Shown here in pieces: positions 1-6,112 of a stretch of 6,504 nucleotides of DNA. How positions within the stretch are numbered: position 1 is the stretch's first letter; every line of letters begins with the position of its first letter. A program made the translations under genes and the position numbers. Location of the stretch: contig USIX01000126.1 of NCBI GenBank assembly GCA_900554895.1, positions 1 to 6,504 on the forward strand, given 5' to 3'. Under the pieces are notes generated by a model. It was not told the origin of the DNA. It did no database searches and saw only the letters and a list, made by a program, of their open reading frames with translations. Source of the stretch: an uncultured Megamonas sp. (GTDB lineage Bacteria > Bacillota > Negativicutes > Selenomonadales > Selenomonadaceae).

Positions 1-142
1 AAGTCCCTTTTATGATCACGTTCGCACCAATGACGGGTTCTCCGTTGTTGTCGGTTACTGTACCTGTGATGGTCCGGCTTTGTTGGCCGATAAGATAAAA
101 ACGCGAAAGTCTCTCAGCGATCTCAAAAAAATAGGCAAACAC
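1..142 (-). CDS. SusC-like TonB-dependent receptor, N-terminal fragment (runs off the left edge)
   Basis: Reading the minus strand from about position 84 to 1 gives QQSRTITGTVTDNNGEPVIG followed by ANVIIKGT. This is the carboxypeptidase-regulatory-like (CarboxypepD_reg) domain found right after the signal peptide of Bacteroidota SusC/RagA outer-membrane receptors, which import glycans with a SusD partner. Only this N-terminal piece is inside the window. The frame stays open upstream to a TAG at 170-172, with no ATG; GTG at 140-142 or TTG at 143-145 are the only usable starts. The residues before the domain (FAYFFEIAERLSRFYLIG) do not look like a normal SusC signal peptide, so the true 5' end may be lost or replaced near position 90-100. 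Composition is richer in GC than everything to the right. The family call is firm; the start, and whether the gene is intact, are unknown. Confidence 0.7.
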   Translation of the reverse strand, partial: MFAYFFEIAERLSRFYLIGQQSRTITGTVTDNNGEPVIGANVIIKGT

Positions 143-222
143 CAAGAATACTATACCAATAATATTACACTAATAATGATTGTTTGCCTATTTTTTGAGA
201 CCACCTCTCGACTTTCGCGTTT
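99..222. repeat. Large imperfect inverted repeat, 39-nt loop
   Basis: The outer arms 99-111 (AAACGCGAAAGTC) and 210-222 (GACTTTCGCGTTT) are perfect 13-bp complements. A 9-by-9 unpaired section (112-120 against 201-209) follows. The inner arms 121-141 and 181-200 then pair over 20 bp, with one extra A on the left side (7 A against 6). The loop, 142-180, is AT-rich. The inner stem contains an A-run on one side and a T-run on the other, so either strand could act as a long-loop terminator for transcripts leaving the 52-aa gene or entering from the left. It could also be a small MITE-like element or part of a rearrangement junction. No convincing target-site duplication flanks it. Confidence 0.75.
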
Positions 223-267
223 GTTAAAATAACTACCTGAAACAGAATGATACTCTATTACGCCAAG

Positions 268-417
268 TTAATTCAAATGACGATTTACCGTCCATGTATG
301 CGGTTTATTTCCTGGCTTTCTTGGACATTTACCAGGTAATGGTCTACCCATAGATGTATTACGAATTTCCTTTTTACCGCAATACGTGCACATATATTCA
401 ATTCGTTTATCTGCCAA
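268..417 (-). CDS. Small zinc-ribbon-like protein (49 aa from TTG, 52 aa from ATG)
   Basis: A short minus-strand reading frame directly downstream of the glycosidase gene. From the ATG at 424-426 it gives 52 residues beginning MSFLADKRIE. It has a CxxC pair (YMCTYCGKK), a third Cys in GKCPRKPGN and a nearby His in KPHTW, suggesting a single zinc-binding ribbon. The product is basic. The ATG abuts the GAGAGG ribosome-binding site with no spacing, while TTG at 415-417 lies 9 nt beyond it, so I chose TTG, giving an N-terminus MADKRIEYMC. The gap to the glycosidase stop is 21 nt (12 nt from the ATG), so the two are probably cotranscribed. Function is unknown; nucleic-acid or protein binding is only a guess from the fold. 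Coding status is supported by the ribosome-binding site, the cysteine pattern and the position. Confidence 0.65.
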   Translation of the reverse strand: MADKRIEYMCTYCGKKEIRNTSMGRPLPGKCPRKPGNKPHTWTVNRHLN

Positions 418-426
418 AAAACTCAT

Positions 427-432
427 CCTCTC
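427..432 (-). promoter_or_regulatory. Ribosome binding site of the small zinc-ribbon gene
   Basis: The minus strand reads GAGAGG here, immediately followed by ATG (424-426) and, 9 nt after the site, TTG (415-417). Zero spacing makes initiation at the ATG unlikely, so this site argues for the TTG start. Confidence 0.5.
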
Positions 433-438
433 TATAAA

Positions 439-1596
439 TTACATTAAATGTAACAATTTAGCTTTTACTATACGTTTTACTGATTCATCAATACGTTCTT
501 GACTGATTTCGCCATTATTTACCGCATCTAATAAACCTAAGTAAGCCTCAGTTTCATGTTCATATTCATGACAAACCAGAATAATATCTGCTCCAGCGTT
601 TATTGCCCGAACACCAATATTTCTAAAACTTTCATGATTGGCAATAGCACCCATTTCCAAATCATCTGTTATGATAATGCCGTTAAAACCTAGTTCATTA
701 CGCAGTAAATCAGTCATTACTTTCTTAGAAAGACTGGCGGGGTTTTCATTATCGATATCTGTATATGTTAAATGCGATACCAGTATAAAATAATTTTCAG
801 GCGTCTTTCCTGCGATAATGGTCTTAAAAGGAAAAATATCTTCCGTCAATAGAGCTTCTTTAGATATATCTATAGTAGATCCTTCTAAATGTGAATCTAC
901 TTTTCCCTTACCTATACCTGGAAAATGTTTTAAAGCATATATCATATTTTCCTGTTCATATCCGTCAGCTGCTTCTTTTACAAAAGCTGTAACAGTATTA
1001 AAATCCTCGCTGTAAGAACGGGTATCTTTGGAGCCTACATCTGCCACTGGTGCAAAATTTACGTTAATTCCCATGTTTCTTAATGATTGTGCTGTTTTTA
1101 CAGCCCATTTTCTAGCCTGATTAGGGTCATTTGTTGCTCCGATTTCCTGCTGTGATGGTGGAGGCGTAAGTGCTTCTGCCATACGCACTACATCACCGCC
1201 TTCTTCATCAATACCGATAAACAAAGGAACTTTTTGATTGGCATTATCCTGCAAATTTTTAGTAAGTATCTTTACCTGTTCCACTGACTGCATATTACGG
1301 TCAAACAGGATAATTCCTCCTATATGATATTGATTAAGCATATATACACTATCATCTGTTATATCTGTTCCATGTATACCAATCATCATCATCTGTCCGA
1401 TTTTTTCTGTCAAGGACATAGAGGATACTATTTTATCTACTTTTTCATCAATACTTAAATTCTGTTCTGCTATTGTTTGAATATCTTGTTCAGTTGTTTT
1501 ATCTTCAGCATTATTGAAAACATATTTATTGCTCAGAAAAAATCCTAATACAATACTACAGATTATTATTATACTGAAAATTATTTTTTTATACAT
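439..1596 (-). CDS. nagZ: Membrane-anchored GH3 beta-N-acetylhexosaminidase (NagZ type)
   Basis: This 385-residue glycoside hydrolase family 3 enzyme is expected to remove terminal beta-N-acetylglucosamine, typically from peptidoglycan fragments. Residues 5-22 are a hydrophobic signal or anchor after a KK pair. The Cys at 13 is not in a lipobox, so the enzyme probably acts outside the cytoplasmic membrane. A linker runs to about residue 48, then the TIM-barrel domain follows. Family motifs are GGIILFDRN (93-101), IDEEGG (129-134), FAPVADV (181-187), KHFPG (223-227), DSH (234-236, the Asp-His catalytic dyad of NagZ enzymes), PASLS (286-290) and TDDLEMGA (310-317), with Asp311 the expected nucleophile. 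The usual KHFPGHG reads KHFPGIG, a substitution next to the mobile catalytic loop. There is no C-terminal GH3 domain, as in short NagZ proteins. An AAAGGA site lies 5 nt before the ATG. The upstream gene ends 24 nt away, suggesting an operon. Confidence 0.9.
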   Translation of the reverse strand: MYKKIIFSIIIICSIVLGFFLSNKYVFNNAEDKTTEQDIQTIAEQNLSIDEKVDKIVSSMSLTEKIGQMMMIGIHGTDITDDSVYMLNQYHIGGIILFDRNMQSVEQVKILTKNLQDNANQKVPLFIGIDEEGGDVVRMAEALTPPPSQQEIGATNDPNQARKWAVKTAQSLRNMGINVNFAPVADVGSKDTRSYSEDFNTVTAFVKEAADGYEQENMIYALKHFPGIGKGKVDSHLEGSTIDISKEALLTEDIFPFKTIIAGKTPENYFILVSHLTYTDIDNENPASLSKKVMTDLLRNELGFNGIIITDDLEMGAIANHESFRNIGVRAINAGADIILVCHEYEHETEAYLGLLDAVNNGEISQERIDESVKRIVKAKLLHLM

Positions 1597-1620
1597 AAAA
1601 ATCCTTTCTGAAGTTACTGA

Positions 1621-2835
1621 TTATCTTGAAACAATTCGTTCACTCTGTTTTTTTGCAGACATATCAACAATATGCCAACTGCCTGTCTTCTTACTGAGCA
1701 ACGCAGTACATGCAAAAGTCTGTTCTTTTACACCGTTATTATATTTATCACGTGCTGTCAATATATAAGAAAAGGCAATTTCATCTCCGCTATCAGAAGT
1801 TACCTGCACATCGGAAATTTCATCAGATAATGTCGTTTTATATCCGTCTGCATAAACATCTAAACTTCCCATATGAGTCTGCATATCTGCTGATAATATA
1901 TTATATGCTGCTCGCATATCATGTCTAGTAATTGCTGCATAATAATTATTAAGAACCTGTTTAGCTTCGTTCGCCGCATTACTGCTAAGAGCTGTTTCAT
2001 CCGGTATACGGACGCTGATATAATTTACCTGATTATTTGATTTATTGATGGCAAAGCGAAGTATACCATTTTTACCATTATTAGACGCAAATGTATATTC
2101 ATATAAAATCAAATCATTATAATCTGTTTTAGAATAATTATCACCATATTTATTCAACACATCTTGAAGATTAGAACCTTGATGAATACCTCTCTTTGTT
2201 TCAACAGCAGCACTATTTGACACTAGGCTGTCTACTTTCCCATCTTTTATACCGACCTGTATATCGCTGTAATTATAAAACTTATACATTCCATTATCGT
2301 CAATCCTTGTTTCTCTACCTAATATATTGTGCATTTGGTCAATAGAATAGCCTAATGCTACACCACCTAATGATAAATCTGAATCAGCTACGATGGCTTT
2401 CTTTTCATTGTTGGCAGATGAATTTTTATTATTTGATTGTGGCGTAATATATGTTGTCTTTACTTTTTTTGCTCCATCATTTTTATTACTATCATCATCT
2501 AACGCAAAACCTATTGACATAATTATGATTGCACCCAATACTATAAACTTTAATTTTTCAGGATATTTTTCTTTTGTAATAAAAATAACTAATAAACATA
2601 TTATTCCAACAGGTATATACCAATATTCAATAATTAAACCAATTAGCCATGAAAAAAACATATATACAACTGTAATAATTACACCTGCGATTATTCCACT
2701 ACTAATAAGCATTCCTAAGCAACCGTGCATTTCCGCTTCAGGACTACTTGATATCATTGTATGACTTTTCATATAAGCTAAAAAAACTATAATTGTTAAA
2801 ATTATCCATATACCTATACCTATTATATCTAACAT
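1621..2835 (-). CDS. Membrane protein with duplicated SmpA/OmlA-like modules and an NTF2-like domain
   Basis: The 404-residue product begins MLDIIGIGIW. In numbering from the GTG at 2844 (add 3 to ATG numbering), hydrophobic segments lie at about 5-25, 43-72, 76-90 and 99-114. A polar Asn/Lys-rich linker follows to about 155. Two similar modules come next, at about 158-210 (GGVALGYSIDQMHNILG...VGIKDGKVDSL) and 217-280 (RGIHQGSNLQDVLNKYG...VNYISV). This 'Gly-x-Ser-xx-Asp/Gln-Val-xx-xx-hGly' pattern resembles SmpA/OmlA-type folds. Residues 290-397 (LNNYYAAITRHDMRAAYNIL ... GSWHIVDMS) look like a SnoaL/NTF2-like cone domain. I know no specific function; an envelope sensor or scaffold is possible. 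The gene ends 24 nt before the glycosidase, so the two are likely coexpressed. Domain calls are by eye and the fold assignments are moderate. Confidence 0.75.
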   Translation of the reverse strand: MLDIIGIGIWIILTIIVFLAYMKSHTMISSSPEAEMHGCLGMLISSGIIAGVIITVVYMFFSWLIGLIIEYWYIPVGIICLLVIFITKEKYPEKLKFIVLGAIIIMSIGFALDDDSNKNDGAKKVKTTYITPQSNNKNSSANNEKKAIVADSDLSLGGVALGYSIDQMHNILGRETRIDDNGMYKFYNYSDIQVGIKDGKVDSLVSNSAAVETKRGIHQGSNLQDVLNKYGDNYSKTDYNDLILYEYTFASNNGKNGILRFAINKSNNQVNYISVRIPDETALSSNAANEAKQVLNNYYAAITRHDMRAAYNILSADMQTHMGSLDVYADGYKTTLSDEISDVQVTSDSGDEIAFSYILTARDKYNNGVKEQTFACTALLSKKTGSWHIVDMSAKKQSERIVSR

Positions 2836-2840
2836 AATAT

Positions 2841-2848
2841 TCACCTTT
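2841..2848 (-). promoter_or_regulatory. Ribosome binding site that sets the ATG start at 2835
   Basis: The minus strand reads AAAGGTGA here, ending 5 nt before ATG (2833-2835). The GTG at 2842-2844, which would give a 407-aa product, is part of this site and cannot also be its start codon. Confidence 0.7.
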
Positions 2849-2878
2849 CTATTATTACTAATATAAAATTTTTATACT

Positions 2879-2915
2879 ATTATCTGTTTTATAAACTAAT
2901 CTTCAATGAAGACAA
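2879..2915 (-). promoter_or_regulatory. Possible sigma-70-type promoter for the 2835-268 gene group
   Basis: Two overlapping candidates appear on the minus strand: TTGTCT (2915-2910), 16 nt, TATAAA (2893-2888); and TTGAAG (2906-2901), 16 nt, GATAAT (2884-2879). Both put the start of transcription 35-55 nt ahead of the ATG at 2835. A small palindrome, CTTCAATGAAG (2901-2911), overlaps the -35 regions and could be an operator. In DNA this AT-rich such matches arise easily by chance. Confidence 0.35.
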
Positions 2916-3004
2916 TATAGTTTAATTTTACACGTCTCTTTATATTTGTTTGATATTATCGCTTAATTTCAAAAAATATAAAGTATTATACTGATTAGAT
3001 AATT

Positions 3005-3033
3005 AACTAACAATAAATGTCTATATGTTAGTT
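3005..3033 (-). terminator. Weak terminator-like hairpin over the stop codon of the 200-aa secreted protein gene
   Basis: The minus strand has AACTAACA (3033-3026) and TGTTAGTT (3012-3005), an 8-bp perfect inverted repeat with a 13-nt loop that contains the TAG stop at 3021-3023. The stem is AT-rich and is followed by AATTATCT rather than a T-run, so termination would be inefficient. It may instead protect the mRNA end or be chance. Confidence 0.3.
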
Positions 3034-3623
3034 GGTACAAATCCAACTTTTGTATTGTAAGTAATCAAGCCCAACTTAACAGCCATTGCTGCACATATAT
3101 TATAAATTTTATTCTCACCTGTTTCTTCATAACCATATGGTGTAGGACGATAATTTAACAATCTATTAAAATTTAAATTATCAATAGATAACGGTTCAAT
3201 AGTAAATAAATTATTCATTCCACCAGAAAAATCTTCATTTGCATCATATATAAAATGTACCGTATCAGTAGATAAATCTTTTACCACAGCAACATATATT
3301 TTTCTTTCTATAGTAGATACAGAAGAGCTTCTATTATCAATATAAGATTGTTTAGCAATACATGAGATAATGGATATTTCTTTTTCTTGTCTTTTTCCCG
3401 ATGTTATTAATTCTATAGCATTAGGGTCTACAGAGCGCGAAATTATTGGACTAGCTGCAAATCCTCCATAAGCTTGCTTTATTAAAAAAGGAGTATTAAG
3501 TATATCATCCACAGATTTAGCACCTACTTGGTCTCCTATAGTTCCAACAGGATACGCATATGATATACTTGACATTAAAAATATGCTTAAAATAGATACT
3601 AAACTTATTAATAAATTTTTCAT
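3021..3623 (-). CDS. Secreted protein of unknown function (200 aa)
   Basis: I do not recognise the family. Residues 1-23 form a clear Sec signal peptide: MKN, a hydrophobic core to about residue 17, then SSISYA with probable signal peptidase I cleavage after Ala23. The mature part of about 177 residues is soluble-looking. It has two Cys (88 and 177) that could form a disulphide, and predicted beta-rich stretches such as RKIYVAVVKD and TVHFIYDANE. The segment NRLLNYRPTPYGYEETGENK near 153-172 is Tyr/Pro-rich. An AAAGGA site lies 8 nt before the ATG. The gene begins 31 nt after the Sel1-repeat gene ends, so it is probably the last gene of that operon, before an AT-rich gap. Its place after a cytosolic-looking and a membrane-bound partner suggests an envelope or periplasmic role, which is inference only. 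Confidence 0.75.
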   Translation of the reverse strand: MKNLLISLVSILSIFLMSSISYAYPVGTIGDQVGAKSVDDILNTPFLIKQAYGGFAASPIISRSVDPNAIELITSGKRQEKEISIISCIAKQSYIDNRSSSVSTIERKIYVAVVKDLSTDTVHFIYDANEDFSGGMNNLFTIEPLSIDNLNFNRLLNYRPTPYGYEETGENKIYNICAAMAVKLGLITYNTKVGFVPTNI

Positions 3624-3654
3624 ATAAAAAATCCTTTCATTTATAAATTACTAA

Positions 3655-5235
3655 TTACAAATACATCTTTTTCAAATTATTAACCATATCCATATAAATT
3701 TCCTTACAGGATTTTGTATTTTTTTGTTCAAGATAATACAGGCAATCTTTTAAATAGTTATCCCAGATACTCTGATAAATTTCTTTAGCATTTGCAAGGC
3801 TATTAATTTTTTCTACAATTTTAGGCGCAATAGCATAATATTCTTCAATAAGCTGTTTTCCATCTGTTTGTTTGGATAACCAATTATCACGGAAACTTCT
3901 AAACATCTCAAGTTCATAGCAATTATCTGGTTTATTAAAACTATCACAAACAGCAGTTGTGATAAAACAGCCTTCGGATTGTTGATTATTACTTTCCTTT
4001 AATTGTTTTAAAGCATCTTTAGCATATGAGCTTATCTCACTATTATCCGAATTGGCGGCTCTTCTTAAATATTTTTCAGCAAGAGTATCATTTTTTATAT
4101 CTTCATCAAGTAAATAAAGCGTACCTAACCCAAATGCAGCAAGAGCGTTATCACTATTGATAGATAATGCCTTTTCATATAATTGCTTAGCTTTAATATT
4201 GTCCTTCGGGAAATCGGTAGGTGTATCATCTTCCTGATATAAGGTGCCTAATTCTGCCGCTGTATCATCAGCATTATTCACCTCTATATCCTGATTATAA
4301 TATTTAATAGCTGTATACCAGTCATTTTCCTCAAAAAAGATGTTGCCTAATTCTTTTAAAGCATTATGTTCATTCTGTTCTGCTGCTACTAGATACCATT
4401 GTTTGGCTTTATTTGTATTTCTTTTAATAAATTTTTCAAAATAGTACAATCTGCCTAATGTTAATGCAGAAATTCTTTCACCTTTAACAGCTGCTTTTTC
4501 ATAATATTGAATGGCTTTATTTATATTAGAAGATTGTCGACATTCTCCTAATAAATATATATCTCCTAACGAAGACCAAGATTTCCAGTATCCTTTATTA
4601 GCTGCTTTTTGATATAATTTCATAGCTTTGTTGTAATTTACTCGATTAGAGTTTTCAGAACAATAATAGCTTGCTACTTCATGTATGATAAAAGGATCTT
4701 CTGATTTTTCCAGTTCATTAATACTTGCTGATATATTTTTATTTAAAATCGGAATATATTCTTCATTAATACTATAAAGACCTGAGCCTATCAAATGTAT
4801 ATCCGCTAATACGTAACCGCTATCACTTAATTGAGCAAATATATTAAAAGCAGATTCACCATCTTGTTGTACTTGACCATAGCCATATTCTAAAATCATT
4901 GCTGCTAAATAAGTTAATCTTGAATTTTCAGGACCTTCAATATTACTCATTTTATCAATGAGCTCATTCATTTTATAATTAACGAATAATCGCTCCATCT
5001 TTTGAGCTAATTCATCATTTTTAATATCTTCTTCTTGTTGTACTTGAGCAAAATCACTAAAGAAATCTCCACCTTCATTATCATCAATAACAATATCATC
5101 CGGTTCATCAATAATAATATCTTTCTCAACTGCTACAGTATCTTGATTAGAACCTTGAAGAGAATAACCGCATTCATGACAAAATTTTCCTTGTTTTACT
5201 ATTTTAGCTCCGCAATTTGGACAGAATTTAAACAT
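3655..5235 (-). CDS. Zinc-ribbon, Sel1/TPR-repeat protein with a C-terminal CFI-box-type segment
   Basis: The 526-residue product has three parts. Residues 1-28 are a zinc ribbon, CPNCG...FCHECG, with Cys 5, 8, 19 and 22. An acidic, flexible linker (about 30-75) follows. Residues 75-415 hold Sel1-like/TPR helical repeats, clearest in NYNKAMKLYQKAANKG (200-215), NINKAIQYYEKAAVKG (237-252), NTNKAKQWYLVAAEQN (273-288) and NIKAKQLYEKALSIN (346-360). The repeats usually serve as protein-binding scaffolds. Residues 422-453 read GCFITTAVC...NCYELEMFRSFRDNWL, resembling the Cys-Phe-Ile 'CFI-box' C-terminal motif found in otherwise diverse bacterial proteins; its biochemical role is not known to me. 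No signal peptide or membrane segment is visible, so it is probably cytosolic. AAGGAG lies 6 nt ahead of the ATG, and the gene starts 18 nt after the 190-aa gene ends. An adaptor role is likely, but the partner is unknown. Confidence 0.85.
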   Translation of the reverse strand: MFKFCPNCGAKIVKQGKFCHECGYSLQGSNQDTVAVEKDIIIDEPDDIVIDDNEGGDFFSDFAQVQQEEDIKNDELAQKMERLFVNYKMNELIDKMSNIEGPENSRLTYLAAMILEYGYGQVQQDGESAFNIFAQLSDSGYVLADIHLIGSGLYSINEEYIPILNKNISASINELEKSEDPFIIHEVASYYCSENSNRVNYNKAMKLYQKAANKGYWKSWSSLGDIYLLGECRQSSNINKAIQYYEKAAVKGERISALTLGRLYYFEKFIKRNTNKAKQWYLVAAEQNEHNALKELGNIFFEENDWYTAIKYYNQDIEVNNADDTAAELGTLYQEDDTPTDFPKDNIKAKQLYEKALSINSDNALAAFGLGTLYLLDEDIKNDTLAEKYLRRAANSDNSEISSYAKDALKQLKESNNQQSEGCFITTAVCDSFNKPDNCYELEMFRSFRDNWLSKQTDGKQLIEEYYAIAPKIVEKINSLANAKEIYQSIWDNYLKDCLYYLEQKNTKSCKEIYMDMVNNLKKMYL

Positions 5236-5253
5236 AATAATCTCCTTTTAATT

Positions 5254-5826
5254 TTATCTTAATTGTTTTTGTGGTAAACGAAGTGCTGTTTTAGCTATTT
5301 CTGCAAATATCGGTCCGCCATTCTCCGGTTTTCCTAAGTCAGTAATAGACATTCTACTCCAATCAACAATACCGCATTTTTGCCATTTGCCTTTATTTAT
5401 ACTTTCATAAATTTGATAAGCTTTACCGCCAATACCTTTTATCTGATACATTATTTTATTGATAATGCCGGATTGTTCATCTACTAAATCTGCACCAAAT
5501 CTATTTTTGCTCCTATCAATCCAGATAGTATCATAATCTATAACTAAATTATTATTTTCATCTTGAGGTAAGGCTTTTTTATTTGAACTACCTTCGATAG
5601 ATACGTTTGGTGTATTTACTTTTATATTATCATTTTTCTCTATAAATTTATTAACTACAACAGCACCTGCTATTATACCTGTAGTTATTACTGCTGCCTT
5701 CGCTATTGTTTTTGTTTTTTCATTATTTAATTTTTGCATTTCAACTTCTTTTTTATTATTCGAATCAATTACATCTGCTACTACATCTAATGCTGCTCCT
5801 AATAAATTTGCTGTTATAAAACCCAT
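5254..5826 (-). CDS. Single-pass membrane protein of unknown function (190 aa)
   Basis: I do not recognise this family. The N-terminus (MGFITANLLGAALDVVADVI) is amphipathic and small-residue-rich, not a cleavable signal. A charged stretch rich in Lys, Glu and Asn (about 22-43) follows, then one membrane segment, AAVITTGIIAGAVVVNKFI (44-62). An Asn-rich linker leads to a C-terminal domain of about 95 residues (from 95 on) with conserved-looking aromatic and Gly positions, e.g. VIDYDTIWIDRSKNRFGADL, KGIGGKAYQIYESINKGKW and GIVDWSRMSITDLG. AAGGAG lies 9 nt before the ATG. The gene follows the second regulator by 32 nt and precedes the Sel1-repeat gene by 18 nt, with no terminator visible on either side. 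It may be a membrane anchor for the repeat protein, but that is a guess from position alone. Confidence 0.75.
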   Translation of the reverse strand: MGFITANLLGAALDVVADVIDSNNKKEVEMQKLNNEKTKTIAKAAVITTGIIAGAVVVNKFIEKNDNIKVNTPNVSIEGSSNKKALPQDENNNLVIDYDTIWIDRSKNRFGADLVDEQSGIINKIMYQIKGIGGKAYQIYESINKGKWQKCGIVDWSRMSITDLGKPENGGPIFAEIAKTALRLPQKQLR

Positions 5827-5858
5827 TTTTAATAACTCCTTTTTCTGATTCTAAATTA

Positions 5859-6107
5859 TTAATAAATTATATTCTGTATTTTAACGCCTAAAACATCGGC
5901 GATTTTCATTATCACACAAAGGCTTCCACCTGTTGGATTTTTTCCTCTCTCCAGCCGTGAAAGATACGATACTGTTATACCCACCGTTTTTGCCAAGTCT
6001 TCTTGCGTCATGCTGTTCAGTTTTCGATAGTACGTGATTTTAGCAGCTATCTTCAATAATTGTTCTTCGCTCAGTTGCAAATTGCTTTTCTTATAGCGTC
6101 GTGCCAT
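5859..6107 (-). CDS. XRE-family helix-turn-helix regulator (82 aa)
   Basis: A single-domain Cro/C1-type DNA-binding protein. The domain spans about residues 18-80, with the helix-turn-helix at 34-55 (TQEDLAKTVGITVSYLSRLERG), including the family's typical Gln-x-x-Leu-Ala and Ser-x-Leu-Ser-x-x-Glu-x-Gly pattern. The basic N-terminus (MARRYKK) may add DNA contacts. No ligand or dimerisation domain is visible, so it is a bare regulator. The start lies 5 nt after the stop of the upstream XRE gene, with a weak GGGGT site inside that gene's end, suggesting translational coupling. Composition appears somewhat richer in GC than the genes downstream. The target is unknown; the neighbouring operon and its own promoter region are natural candidates. 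Confidence 0.85.
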   Translation of the reverse strand: MARRYKKSNLQLSEEQLLKIAAKITYYRKLNSMTQEDLAKTVGITVSYLSRLERGKNPTGGSLCVIMKIADVLGVKIQNIIY

Positions 6108-6112
6108 TTTTA

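Noticed and set aside
1549..1560. Lipoprotein signal in the glycosidase (Cys 13 in IIIICS)
   Set aside because: The residue before Cys is Ile and the Cys lies within, not after, the hydrophobic core, so it does not fit a lipobox.
818..2764. Plus-strand reading frames inside the glycosidase and membrane-protein genes (818-1015, 1514-1768, 1710-1928, 2393-2764)
   Set aside because: They lie opposite genes with clear family motifs or domain structure, lack good ribosome-binding sites and show no domain; they are shadows.
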